Shown in pieces: positions 35,701 through 46,468 of a stretch of DNA of 64,000 nt. Origin of the DNA: Solicoccozyma terricola (Eukaryota; Basidiomycota; Tremellomycetes; Filobasidiales; Piskurozymaceae); assembly GCA_001600875.1 (NCBI GenBank), contig BCLD01000014.1, forward strand, positions 1-64,000, given 5' to 3'. The translations under genes were made by a program, and so were the position numbers. Every line of letters begins with the position of its first letter. Positions within the stretch are counted from its first letter, which is position 1. The notes below the pieces were generated by a model, which did not search any database, had not been told where the DNA came from, and saw only the letters and a list, made by a program, of their open reading frames with translations.

Positions 35701-37593
35701 ATGACAAGCACCATCTCTCGCTCAGTCGTCAAGGCAGTCTTCGCAGTCAGTTTTTTGGCCAGGCAAATAAACCAGCCGAAATCGGTGTGAGCTGACGGGT
35801 GCATATGTTATGCAGGTCGAGCAGGCTGAAGGAGCAGGTGCAAGAGTTAGGAGGAGTATAGGGTCGATGAGTCTGAGGAATCTAAGTGAGTGAGAAAATC
35901 TCATCGTCCGTGAGGACACGATGGGGTCAGGAAAACTACGCCAGCAGGGCGTTTTGGAGCCGGGTGGCATCTCCCAACGCTCACTGCCTTGCCCCTCCTC
36001 ATCCAGCTCCCTTCCTAATGCTCGACCACTTCAAGTGAGTCCCCTCTTTCCTTTCATAGTATCAACCATCCTCCGTCTGATCATACTCTCCTTCATTCGA
36101 TGTCCACCCCTTTTTTCCGTCCAGTGTCGGCCCAGGAGCTGGATTCCCAGATCACCCTCACCGTGGACAAAGTGAGTCACGATGTCGACCTCTGGGTGTG
36201 CTTGCGTGGCAGGTACTGACGAGAGGATGATAGCGACCGTCACGTACATGTTGGAAGGGTGCGTCGTCCGTTCCGCCCCTGGATGAAACCCCCGTCCGTA
36301 GAATGTCGTGTTGATTATCGCTGTCCACCCTTTATTTAGAAAATTCGAACACGAAGACTTTGTCGGACATCGAGGCATGTAAGTGTCCGACCAGTCCCGT
36401 CGGCTCTTTTACCCAGAACCACTTTTCTTTTTTGGCAAATCGGACGGCTGACGGCCATGTTCCCGGGGTCTCACAGTATTGGACCGGGTGATTTACAGTG
36501 GATGACTGCAGGTCGAGGTATAATGCATGCGGAAGTAAGTCCTCGACTGGTTCTGGGAATAGCCAGAGCGAGCGAGTGATAGGTGGCTGATCTTGACCGT
36601 CCATCTAAATCCCCTGTCTCCTCCACCCCGTCCACCTCGCAACCTACCGCCGCTTCCAGATGCCCCTACACGAACCCGGAATGCCCAACCCACAAGGTCT
36701 TCAACTTTGGGTAGACCTTCCAGCGCACCTGAAGGGCGTGGAACCGAGCTATCAGGAGAAAAAGGCTTCAGAGTGGGTATTTCTTTCCGTTTCTACGACG
36801 ATCTGAAAGCCCGAATGACACGCCATAGCTAATGAGACGATGTCGGGCAGGATCACCACGGTGCACCCCAGTGAAGATACGGAGATTGTCGTCATATCTG
36901 GCGAGTCGCATGGTGAAAAGGTGACCCTTCACGCCCCCCATCCCCCTCTTGCAAATCTCTGAACGTCTGTACGTAAAACATCCAGGGCCCCGTTCGACCA
37001 CTAGGTGGATGCTGGTACTTTGACTTCAAGCTCAAGAAGAAGGGAGCGAAAGTCTGGCAGCCACTGCCGGAAGGTTGGACGAGCTTTATATACTGTCAGT
37101 CAGACTGAATGGGTTCGTGGACATTGCCTGCGCTGACATGAACCCTTGCGTGTCAGTACTCTCTGGCTCTCTGATAGTATCCGACGGACCACCTCAAAAA
37201 CCCTTCAATACCCTAGTCCTCTCGGCTGAAAAGGGAGAGGACGGCGTATGGCTTACGTCGGACTCGGAGGAAGAAGAGACAAGAGGTGTGTTGATCGCCG
37301 GTGAACCGCTGGATCAACCGGTTGTCCAGGTGAGGGTGTGGTGTGGTGGGTGCAAGTCATGGCGGAATTATCGGCTGAATGTGACCTTTGTGATTGCAGC
37401 ATGGCCCTTTCGTTGTGACGAGTAAGGAGGAAGTCCGACAAGCAATCTTGGACTGTACGTATCGAGCTGTCTCAGACAACAACTGCAATCACTGACGAAG
37501 AAAAACACCCCCGTCACAGTCCAGGGCGCCAAGAATGGCTTCGAGAAAGCCAAGTCGTGGAAGAGCGTCATTGGGGCGCCCCTCAGACGATGA
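35701..37593 (+). CDS. Pirin family protein (bicupin)
   Basis: About ten short exons encode some 320 residues. After MTSTISRSVVKAVFAVEQAEG comes RSIGSMSLRNLSPFLMLDHF, then the pirin N-terminal cupin signature FPDHPHRGQSTVTYMLEG, with HEDFVGHRGIIGPGDLQWM and TAGRGIMHAEMP providing the metal-binding histidines and glutamate. MPNPQGLQLWVDLP, the conserved post-cupin segment, follows. The second cupin spans roughly LSGSLIVSDGPP to GEPLDQPVVQHGPFVV, and the protein ends KSVIGAPLRR. Pirins are Fe-binding proteins linked to transcription control, and some have quercetin dioxygenase activity, so both nuclear and cytosolic roles are possible. Exon borders are inferred from frame and GT-AG signals. A 459-bp spacer (37594-38052) with no visible feature follows. 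Confidence 0.88.
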
Positions 37594-38052
37594 GATCGTG
37601 GGATTGGTGTGCGAGATACTCCAGGCCACGTCTAGTCAGGAGTTCGTCGTCGAGGAGATTCAGATGAGACACATATATTTAGAAACTGTTCAGTGGATGC
37701 GAAGGCCCCTCAAAGTGACGTCTCTCGCCGCCATCCTCAGCCTACAACGTCGAAGTAACATCCTAACACAGAAACTCCATGAAAAGCGAATAGCATTACC
37801 AACATGACCTCTTGAGCAGGATCGGAAGCTGGATAACGTCTCGCTTGTATCCGGGCGTAACGTCCTTAGATCCGCATTTGAAAACAGTATGAAACGCTGC
37901 AAGGATCGTTTGGAACATCCTTCCCCGCCCTGTACCATCACCTTCGTTGTGAGACCCGGTCCATCTCCTTTGTCAGCATTGTCAACACTGGTGGTCCGAC
38001 AACTTGCCAAGGACTTTCTCCTCCAGTTGTTCGCCACTCTCTGGCGCCACCA

Positions 38053-38992
38053 ATGCCATCCCGTACTCCGACCACCACCCACCCTCGCACTGTGCTGATC
38101 ACCGGCTGCTCGCCCTCTTCTCTCGGTGAAAGCCTTGCGCTCGCATTCCATGCCCTCCCCAATACCAAGGTCTACGCCACCGCGCGGTCGGTGGACAAGC
38201 TCTCCTCGTTGGCGACAGGAGGTATCGCTACACTGGCGCTGGATGTCACCAAGCCGGAGACTATCGCCGTAGCGGCAAACCAAGTCGAGGAGGATAACGA
38301 CGGCCGCGGACTAGATATCCTCGTCAACTGTTCCGGGGTTGGCTACACGATGCCACTTCTTGATGTGGACATCTCGGTAGCGAGAGAGACGTTCGAGGTT
38401 AATTTCTTTGGAGTGATATCAGCAGTCCAGGGGTTCTCTCCTCTACTGATCAAGGCAAGAGGGACTATCATCAACATCTCCTCTATCGCTGGTGAACTCT
38501 CTCCGCCATGGCAAACGATGTACAACGCCTCGAAGGCGGCGCTGAATTCGATGAGCGACGGGTTGAGGGTGGAACTCGACCCGTTTGGAGTCACGGTCAT
38601 TACAGTGATCGCGGGAGGTCTGGTGACAGGGTTTGTGGGCAACAGGCCACCAGTGTTGTTGCCGGTAGGGAGCTTGTACAAGCCCATCGAGGAGGAGATC
38701 ATGAAGGATCCGCAGGAAGCAATGTCTGTGAAGATGCATGATCCTGCCGAGTTTGCTAGACGAGTCGTAGCGAATGCCGTGAACGTACGGCCGAGTACGT
38801 GGTGGTGGGGTGGAGCTCTAAGCACCACGGTGTGGGTGGTGGTCACGTTTCTCTGGCATGGAGCGACGGTATGTCGGGGAGATCGTATTGTTGCAAATAT
38901 CGGTAACTGACTGACTGTCGATGCATCTCGAATAGGATGGGATATTCATCAGAAATTCGGGATTGGGAAGATTAAAGCGGATCCTGGGATGA
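38053..38992 (+). CDS. Short-chain dehydrogenase/reductase (Ayr1-like)
   Basis: One long exon and a short last exon encode about 295 residues. The cofactor loop is VLITGCSPSSLGESLALAF, followed by TARSVDKLSSL with an arginine that favours NADPH. LDILVNCSGVGYTMP, the active-site serine in INISSIAGE and the catalytic YNASKAALNSMSDGLRVEL are all present. The layout resembles fungal 1-acyldihydroxyacetone-phosphate reductases and related lipid SDRs. Near the C-terminus WWWGGALSTTVWVVVTFLW could anchor the protein in a membrane, again as in Ayr1. An intron with a GTATGT donor joins GAT to DGIFIRNSGLGRLKRILG, ending at TGA 38990. Substrate assignment is tentative. The following spacer (38993-39428) contains nothing I can support. 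Confidence 0.85.
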
Positions 38993-39428
38993 GGGAGGAG
39001 GGGTTAAGAGGGACAGTATCGCGCAAGACTCATACACACTGAGCTGTTCGCGGAGAAACTGCCCCAGTGATGCCCTAGGACAGTCAGTGGCTACTAGCAG
39101 AAATGTCGACGACGTCGCTGAAACCACGCGTCTGACCCTTTTGATCGGCGCAAAGAACACCTTCATTCTAGGGGCAAAGGATATGGTCTTTGTCGGGGAT
39201 GCACCGGTGCTGTTGCAACTAGCGATGTAAACCATGCTGGCGAAAATGCAAAGAATACATGCAGTGAATGAGACGACGTTAAATGATGACATGAAAAAGC
39301 TTCGTTAAGGCATGCGAATGCACGAGATCTGTACGATGGATGGCGTTTCAGTTCCCAACCTCTCGTGGGGCTTTCTGCGAACCAGACTCACCGGGTTGAG
39401 AAACCATCCCTGAGTGTTTTCCACAAAA

Positions 39429-40239
39429 TCACCATCCCACCTCTCCATCCACATACTCCTCCACCCTCACCCCTATCTCTCCTACCTTCTTCCTCAAGAC
39501 ATGCCTCTCCAGCGTGTATAATTCGTAACTCGTTGAAGCCAACTTCATTGCCTTGATATGCTCTGGTCCTCCGATAGCTGCTCGAGCGTGTTTCCGACTT
39601 TGCCAAATGCAAGTAGCGAGGTTGATCTGGGGAGGAGGGTTGGCGTGTAACAAGTCGTTAGGACGCGCTATTAAATCACCCTGCCAACCCCCACGTTTGT
39701 ACTCACCCCAGTCACAGGATCTGGAACGCCATACCAGTACATCAACAACCCGCCATGTCGTATCGCCTCCGCATGTGCCTTTGCATCGGCTTCATAGAGT
39801 AACCGATCGATTGTCCCTGTCCTTTGATTCCGTTTCGATCGGAAGACGACGCAGTACCTGAGTGAAAGGGAGTGGGGATAGGAAGACGTCAGCGGGAGGG
39901 CGCAAACACATGGGTGATACGCCTACGAAGTACTCACCACTCTCTTTCCACCCCAACTTCCAGTCTCAGATGGTCCCAATTGAACGCCTCCGCATACGGC
40001 AGCTCTGCGTAGTCTGTCGACACGGGATGAAATCCGTGCAACGCCTTATGCAGGGAGAGGGACGCAGGGTCTACGGAACCCTGTGGCAATTGCGGTGCTT
40101 CTGGAGAGTACGGAGTTGTTGTTGCGGTGGGTAGCGAGGATAGGAGTGGCGGGAGGTAGAAGGTGGGTGTTAACCGACTGACTAAGCTTTCGGCGACGGG
40201 AAGCTCATGTGGGTTGGATGAAGCGATGGAAATGACCAT
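39429..40239 (-). CDS. UPF0643 family protein
   Basis: Three or four exons encode about 220 residues. The N-terminal half is proline-rich (LTPTFYLPPLLSSLPTATTT). It is followed by AEAFNWDHLRLEVGVEREWY, VVFRSKRN, an Asp/Glu-rich helix (LYEADAKAHAEAIRHGGLL) and the most conserved part, MYWYGVPDPVTG plus NLATCIWQSRKHARAAIGGP. The end, SYELYTLERHVLRKK, leads to a terminal GEVGW. This order matches the fungal UPF0643 group, small soluble proteins of unknown role that some classifiers relate to N-acyltransferase folds. The start is the ATG at 40239. It is unrelated in function to the surrounding catabolic genes as far as I can tell. Confidence 0.8.
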
Positions 40240-40927
40240 GGTTGTAATGGTTGTAGACGATGGCAGTGATGAAGAAGTGCACACTGGCCATCCCAGTCCC
40301 CCCTACACAGCGCCATCCTTGTATGGCTCGTCGCTGTACAACTATTCTACCAGCACCCTCCGTTTGTCTGCGAAGATAGGGCGGGGATGGAAAGACGATT
40401 GCGTCAAAACTTCTCGCAATCCCGCACGTGGATCACGCCATGCGATAAGGTAATCAATGGAGTGTTTCCAACACAGTGCAGTGTAACAGCACGCACTTGT
40501 GCGAGCGGCTCGCTGTAGTGCGGGACAGGGGGAAGGGAGTACCACTGCTCTTCCTTTGTTGTATGCAGCAGTGGAACTGTGACAGTGATCCTGAGACACG
40601 CGGGTGGCGAATGGGGCGCGAGGCAGCGGCCGACATCTACCAGAACCCCTATAATATCGATATGATATCATATCCGGCTATAGAGTGGACCAAGTAGAGT
40701 TGTGCTGTCTAGGTACCCCGGAACCATACACTGTATCCGGATGCTTGTCTCGATACAGATTTCAGAGAAGCGACGGAATCCTCTGCTATACCTGCTTCCC
40801 CAGTCTTCCCACGTGAGACGGCTAATCTTATGCGTTCCCAGTGTCCATAGCAAAGCCCATCTTTACCATAGCATTCACGCCGAATTACTGGTAGGTATAA
40901 CCCCACCCCTCGACCCCAAATGCCCCC
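40240..40927. other. Spacer before the orphan zinc-cluster fragment
   Basis: About 690 bases without a convincing gene. It should contain the UPF0643 promoter. If the following zinc-cluster gene is intact, its first exon must be here, but I find no ATG exon with a usable donor. Confidence 0.4.
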
Positions 40928-41258
40928 TTGTCCAGTAGATCAAGCAGGCCCATCACTCGGACTAGAACCGGCTGCTTGGTGTGTCGCAGTAGGAAGGTCA
41001 AATGTGACGACGGCAAGCCGCATTGCGGAAACTGCATCAAGCATGCTGCAATGGTGAGTAGCGCCCTCGCTGTCATTCGTATCTCACCTGTCGGCTTCCG
41101 AACCTGTTGTCTCATCGTTCTGTTGAAATTTTAACTTTCGGGCTGAATGTTTGGTGGAGCAGGAGGCAGACATCCTTGCGATATGCAACAAGCAAAAGGC
41201 GTCTCACCTGGTCATCAATACAGATGAATCACAATGCCCTTACACCGGGGAAAAGTAG
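40928..41258 (+). pseudogene. Truncated Zn(II)2Cys6 DNA-binding fragment
   Basis: The frame reads RTRTGCLVCRSRKVKCDDG, then KPHCGNCIKHAAM, which holds five of the six zinc-cluster cysteines in correct spacing. A GTGAGT donor follows immediately. Joining to an acceptor at 41162 gives only 31 more codons (EADILAIC..TGEK) before TAG at 41256, so the sixth cysteine is 14 residues away instead of the usual 7-9 and no activation domain remains. There is no in-frame ATG: the frame opens after a TAA at 40898. It is either a decayed regulator or the middle exon of an unusual gene. It is divergent from UPF0643 and about 360 bp from the permease stop; that spacer (41259-41618) holds no other feature. 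Confidence 0.6.
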
Positions 41259-41618
41259 CTTGTAAGCCATAGAATGTAGGCGGCGCGAACTCACGATGAC
41301 AACGTTTCTTGTTGTTTACGTGTCTTTGGGAGTTGTATATGGTATTTTCCCAGGCCCCGTTCACGGTGTCCGCGCTCTGAAACAGCAGATGTGGAAGCTT
41401 TTTCGCCCAATGTCATTTCATCTCATCGACGTGCTCATCATTCTAACCCGCCGGGTAGCACCCGGCGATACAACCCTGGAAGGCAATCCAAACCACACAA
41501 CCAACCTATCCTCACATGATGAAAGAGCACTATAACCTAGCAGAGGTCTATAACGACAACGCCAACCACCTAATAACCACGAATCTTTTTTGTCAAACAC
41601 CACATAAACCCCCCGTTC

Positions 41619-43436
41619 TCACATCAACCAACTCCAGAACTTTTCGACCCAGTTACGTGGTACTGGTTCGTCGTAACAATCTGCCTCGATCTTGTCTATG
41701 CCAGAGACAAAGTCCATTTCGTGAGCGCGGACGAATTTTGTGCGCTTGATGAGCTTGAAGGCGATGAAGAGGATGGGCTGTGAGAGTATGCGGGCGTTTG
41801 ATAGTCAGCCTCTTGCAAGTTCGGCGACGCACTGCCCCGTAGCGATCAATACTCACGAAGAGGAATACAGGAAGGTAATTTGTGATAAAGTCGGCGGCGA
41901 ACGTAGTCTCGGTGGCAAGGAAGACGTTCCATCCAGAGAAGATGAGGATGATGGTGATCATGACGATGGCATACCAGGCTGCTGCTGCACCCTTGTTCGC
42001 GAAAGACTTGTAAGGGAGAGTCGAACGGGAGATACCTTGCACCTTCATTCCCTTGTGGAATCGGATGTAAAGGAAACAGATACCCCACCAGGTGAGAAGA
42101 CCGGCGGCGGCGGTAAGGTTGGCAAAGTATCCAAAGACCTGGNGGGGGGGGGGGGGGCGACGTGGTTGTCAGTGAAATGTTTACTCGGGGCAAAATGCCA
42201 CGACCACCTTCCGACCGATACTCACGGTTCCAGCGGTAGACTGCAAGGACATGTAAGCGAGACCACCGAACAAGCCACAGAAGATGACGGCGACCCATGG
42301 TGTACCCTTCTTGTTAACGCGGCTGAAGATTGCTGGTGCACGACGGGTGATGGAGAGACCGTAGAGTGCTCTGGACGATGTGTACAAGTCGGACGAGGCG
42401 GCGGACCATGCAGAAGCTGCGAACGCAATTATCAATCAACGTCAGTCAAAAGGCGTACTTCGCAACAGGGCCAACCTCCACACTCACTCAACAAACACGC
42501 GTTGATGATCGATGGCAACGCCTTGATACCGGACCGCTTGATGGCGATAACGAAAGGTGAACCCGCAGCGTTGTGGGAAGAGAGACCGAGGGATGGGTAG
42601 TTTGAAGGAACGAGTAAACCGATGACGAGGACACCACAGATGTAGAACAACAAGATCCTAATGTAAACTCGCTTGATTGCTCGGGGGAGATTACGACGGG
42701 GGTTCTTGGTCTCTCCAGCGGCGATGGCGACGATCTCGGTACCGATGTATGAGAAGGCGGCTTGTGTGAGGACGGCCCAGAATCCGAGGAATCGACCGAG
42801 GGCTCCGGGGATGTCAGCGTATTGAACGAACGGTCCTGGGTTCTATGGCGGGGAAGAGGGGGGGGGGGGGGGAGGACGTCAGTGATCGCTGGCGCCAAGT
42901 CTGTCTGAGACACGCCGCGCCGCCGCCTGGACTCACCCTCCAGAATTCGAAACCGTGAGCGGTGTGATCGGGACCACCTCCGGCGGTGATGATGATACCG
43001 AGAATAATGAGACCGACGATTGTGAGTACTTTGATTGACGCAAACCAAAACTCGCACTCTCCGTAAACACCCGCTCCTGCAAAGTTGATTGCAAAGACGA
43101 CGACGAGACAGATAGAGATCCAAAGTGCGTTGTTGATGGCTTTGTTCCAGTAGTTGATGAGGACGGCAGCGGCAGACAGTTCGGCGGGGAGGATGATGGT
43201 CCAGTTGTACCACTGTTGTTGGGGGGGGGGGGGGCGGGTCAGATCAGAAGGCCCGGCGCGCGCGGGGAACGCATACACGCCATCCATCACAACTCACGTA
43301 GTTCCATCCGAGAGTGAACGAGAATGCAGGGTCAACGAATCGATCGGCAAGTCTGATGTGACCACCCTGAATTGGTAGGTATGCGACCATCTCTCCGAGG
43401 GAGACCATGACACAGAAGCAGATTGATCTTTGGGAA

Positions 43437-43487
<51 letters not shown>

Positions 43488-43841
43488 CATATCAGCATCT
43501 ATCGCCGTATTCTCTCGCCACCCAGGCCAGGCCCTCATGCCACGCCACGCCACGCCACCCCCCACTCACCCAACGACGGAATAACCAAGCAAGAGACCGA
43601 GTGGACCACCATGAGCGAGTGCACCGGCGGTACCCAAGAAGAGACCCGTTCCAATGACACCTCCTATTGAAATCATTGCAATATGCCTCGACTTGAGTTC
43701 ACGCTTCAACCCGCCTTCTTGCTGTTCATCTACCTCGTAGATGTCGGTGGCGAGGACGCCCGACTCGACAGAGACACCGATATTGGTTGGCTCATGTTTG
43801 TAGTCTGTCGGGTCGAGGTGTTTCTCGTAGTTTGTAGACAT
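41619..43841 (-). CDS. Amino-acid permease (AAT/APC family)
   Basis: About eight exons encode a 12-helix protein of roughly 540 residues. It starts MSTNYEKHLDPTDYKHEPTN. The signature ELKSRHIAMISIGGVIGTGLF follows, then GHIRLADRFVDPAFSFTLGWNY, the WYNWTIILPAELSAA helix, NFAGAGVYGECEFWFASIK, TQAAFSYIGTEIVAIAAGE, NPRRNLPRAIKRVYIRIL and SRALYGLSITRRAPAIF. It ends with a cytosolic tail, WVEKFWSWLM. This order is diagnostic for fungal plasma-membrane amino-acid permeases. The substrate cannot be read. Four of its introns contain C runs of 14 to about 49 nt (sense strand) next to the 3' splice site, seen here as G runs at 42144, 42858, 43221 and 43437. Minor assembly ambiguity occurs at 42143. Confidence 0.92.
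43437..43485 (-). repeat. 49-nt homopolymer C tract before a 3' splice site (permease)
   Basis: On the coding strand 49 C residues are followed by TTCCCAAAG and then the exon encoding ICFCVMVSLGEM. The homopolymer is the polypyrimidine tract of the intron. Length may be imprecise because of sequencing slippage. Confidence 0.8.
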
Positions 43842-46283
43842 GACTGCCCGGGTGGTTGGGGGGTGGGGGGAGGTACGAGTAGTGGATTTTTTTGGTTTGA
43901 AGAGGGGGAAAAACGGGCAAGCGTCTTGGCGACGATCGATTTGGACAAGATGGGTGACTCGTTCTTATACCCCACCCAACTCTTTCCTACCATGCTCTGT
44001 ACCCCCTACCCCCGCTCCCAGCACACCCGAGTGGTTACTCGACCCGACAGGAACACCAGCTGGGTGGTGTGTGGTGCTAAGCGGCCAATCGCTGTCTGTT
44101 CATAGATCGGGGGGGCGCAAGATCGGCTATGGGCAACGGACGGTTACCGCGTGCGTACGTGCGTTGCGGTGCGGGTGGAGCGGCGTTTAGATCGTCCCTG
44201 TGGGCCATACGCTTGGTTGGGGAATTTGAAAAGAACAGGGGCCGGCGGGAGGGGAGGGGGGGCGCGGGAGGAGAGGGGAGGAGCGAGCGGGGAGGGGGCG
44301 AGCGGGGGAGCGGGAGCAGCGGGGCACGGCGGGAGCAACCACGCTAACGAAGACCCTCCTAGCGTGACATTTCCAAAACCCCACAACGGATATAACATTG
44401 GATAGCCGCCGGGTTTGGCACGGTGAAGGTGGGCAAGCGTCGGATGGAGCGAGTGGGGGGGGATTTGTGGGGGAAGTTGGGGAGTACACCGATACGAGGT
44501 CATGTGGGTCAAGCATGGGTCCATATCCAGTCGGTCGCGGTCGCAGTCGCAGTCGCAGCAGCAGCAGCAGAGGGTCATGCAATCAAGGGGACGTTCAGAT
44601 AGCCAAAGGCAGTCTCGTGGAGTCAGCATGTAGATAGCGATAGCGATAGCCAGACTCGGGGGTTGGAGAGAACACACACGACGACGACGAGGACTGCCGT
44701 TATCTACACTCGCTCGGCTCGCATGTGGAGTGCGTTTTTTTTTGTTTTTCCAAAATGACGCTAAAGAGCGCCCCTGTGACACGGATTTCTTATTTTTGGG
44801 GAAATTATATCCCAAATCGGTTCCCTGTCTTCAGAGCACCAGTAGCCGAACGCCTTATCCACCACTCCCTCCCCGTCCTGCTCGCCTGTTGAAAACAATC
44901 CTTATCAGCGAACGAACCTTCAGATAGGGAGGAGGAGGGAGGGTTCTCCCAATGTACCTTCAGTCCGGGACTGGAAAAAGATATTCGATATTTTCACTAT
45001 CTGTAGCACTTATCATTCCCATCGCTTACGGGACGAAGAAGGGGGGGAAAAGAGGGGGGGGGGGGGNNNCAATCAAAGATTTCGTTTTGTTTTGGTATGA
45101 TAACTGATTTGGAATGTGCGTGATACACCGATTGTTTATCTTTCCATCGTCAAGCCGTTTAATACCCACCACATCCCATAATGACCTGAGAGCCGCGCGG
45201 GGGCTTGGACCATATGACCATAGTCGAGCCCGAACGTCACAGTTCAAAACTACCCAAAGGGGCAGTGAAACAGATTCGATTCCACCCGTCATGTCGATAT
45301 CCGTCTTATGGATTGGGAAGGGAAGGGGGAGGGGGATGGGAAGGGGAAGGGGGAGGGATGTGACGGAACAGTTAACAGGGTTATGGCTGCTCGAATACGG
45401 GAATACGGGAAGGGGGGGGGGAGGCGGCATCCACATCCTATACTATAATCGATTTCAGAAGCTGGCGAGACCCTGCTGCTGGAACGTGGGTTCTTTGACT
45501 GCTGTACCACTGGCGGGGNGCCCTGCAGCTCTTCCATTCCCCCCCCCCCCCTTCCCATTCAGACATGGGCAGCATATGAAAGAGGCGGGGGAACGAAATT
45601 AGCCCCATATATAGAATGAAACCGGGAGTGGATGCAAGGAATCATAATTGTAATAGAGGAGGCGGCGGGAGGACGAAGGAAGAGAAAGAGGATAATTTCC
45701 GCTGGAGGGGGGGACCGGGGGAGGCGGGAGTAGGTAGGTAGGGGGATGTTCCCGTCCGAGGTCCCCCTTGGGTTCCCTTCCCCCCCTCGCACTACGCTGC
45801 ACTGCACACAATACCTTCCGAGGGATGCTGCACCGGCAGAGTCCATTGTCATTTACGACTTGTATGTATGTCGTCACGGAAATGAAAAAAGCTGGAAAGC
45901 TTGCGGCCCTGCTAAGAGCACGAGGAAGGAAGAAGGGGTGCACAGGATGAATCCTGGATGGAGATGGATGGAGATGTATCAGTGGATGGAACAAGTTTAT
46001 CACCCGCCTCACCCCACCCTACCCCTACGAGGTCATCGAGGTGACCTGGTCTCATTCAGCAGGAGACCCCGTCACCGACCACCCAGGCAGGATCGCGGAT
46101 CGTCAACGACATTGGTTTTAATTTCCCTTTGATAACAACATCCCATACCCAACTTATAATCAACAGCATCGTATCGACCATAACCTCACCCACCCAGCAC
46201 AGGTCGACCTGGACCATACGACTCAGACTCAGACTCAGACTACCTCCCCCTCCCACCCACCCCCACCGTCGTCCGCTCGTTCC
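43842..46283. other. Long G-rich divergent spacer with microsatellites
   Basis: This 2.4-kb region lies between the permease and the Ser-rich gene. It is markedly G-rich on the plus strand, with G-tract clusters at 44240-44330 and 45305-45360 that could form G-quadruplexes. It also holds a GTCGCA/GCA run near 44540-44570, a GATAGC run near 44635, an ACTCAG run near 46225, and a poly-G with three N at 45051-45069. Long open frames here (for example 44144-44815) reflect composition and are not called genes. Confidence 0.55.
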
Positions 46284-46468
46284 NNNNNNNNNNNNNNNNN
46301 NNNNNNNNNNNNNNNNNNNNNNNNNNNNNNNNNNNNNNNNNNNNNNNNNNNNNNNNNNNNNNNNNNNNNNNNNNNNNNNNNNNNNNNNNNNNNNNNNNNN
46401 NNNNNNNNNNNNNNNNNNNNNNNNNNNNNNNNNNNNNNNNNNNNNNNNNNNNNNNNNNNNNNNNNNNN
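46284..46468. other. Assembly gap (185 N)
   Basis: A run of 185 N interrupts the sequence at the 5' part of the Ser-rich gene. Single N bases also occur at 47154, 47214, 47760, 48289, 48534, 48802, 48913 and 48926 in that gene, pointing to locally poor consensus. Confidence 0.98.

Noticed and set aside
38972..39292. 106-codon minus-strand frame with a hydrophobic start
   Set aside because: It overlaps the 3' end of the SDR gene in antisense, and no homologue or expression signal is recognisable.
41740..42600. 286-codon plus-strand frame
   Set aside because: It is antisense to the amino-acid permease, crosses its introns and an N, and has no domain.
42144..43485. G runs in the permease gene as pure sequencing artefacts
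   Set aside because: Exact lengths may be wrong, and N beside some runs shows assembly trouble. However, all four sit on the same strand next to 3' splice sites, which random error does not explain.
44144..44815. 223-codon minus-strand Pro/Ser-rich frame
   Set aside because: The region is G-rich and low in complexity; all frames are open for compositional reasons and the peptide has no domain or splice pattern.
46129..46283. Coding frame before the N gap as the 5' end of the Ser-rich gene
   Set aside because: It begins with a non-ATG codon and its frame agreement across an arbitrary run of 185 N is not evidence.
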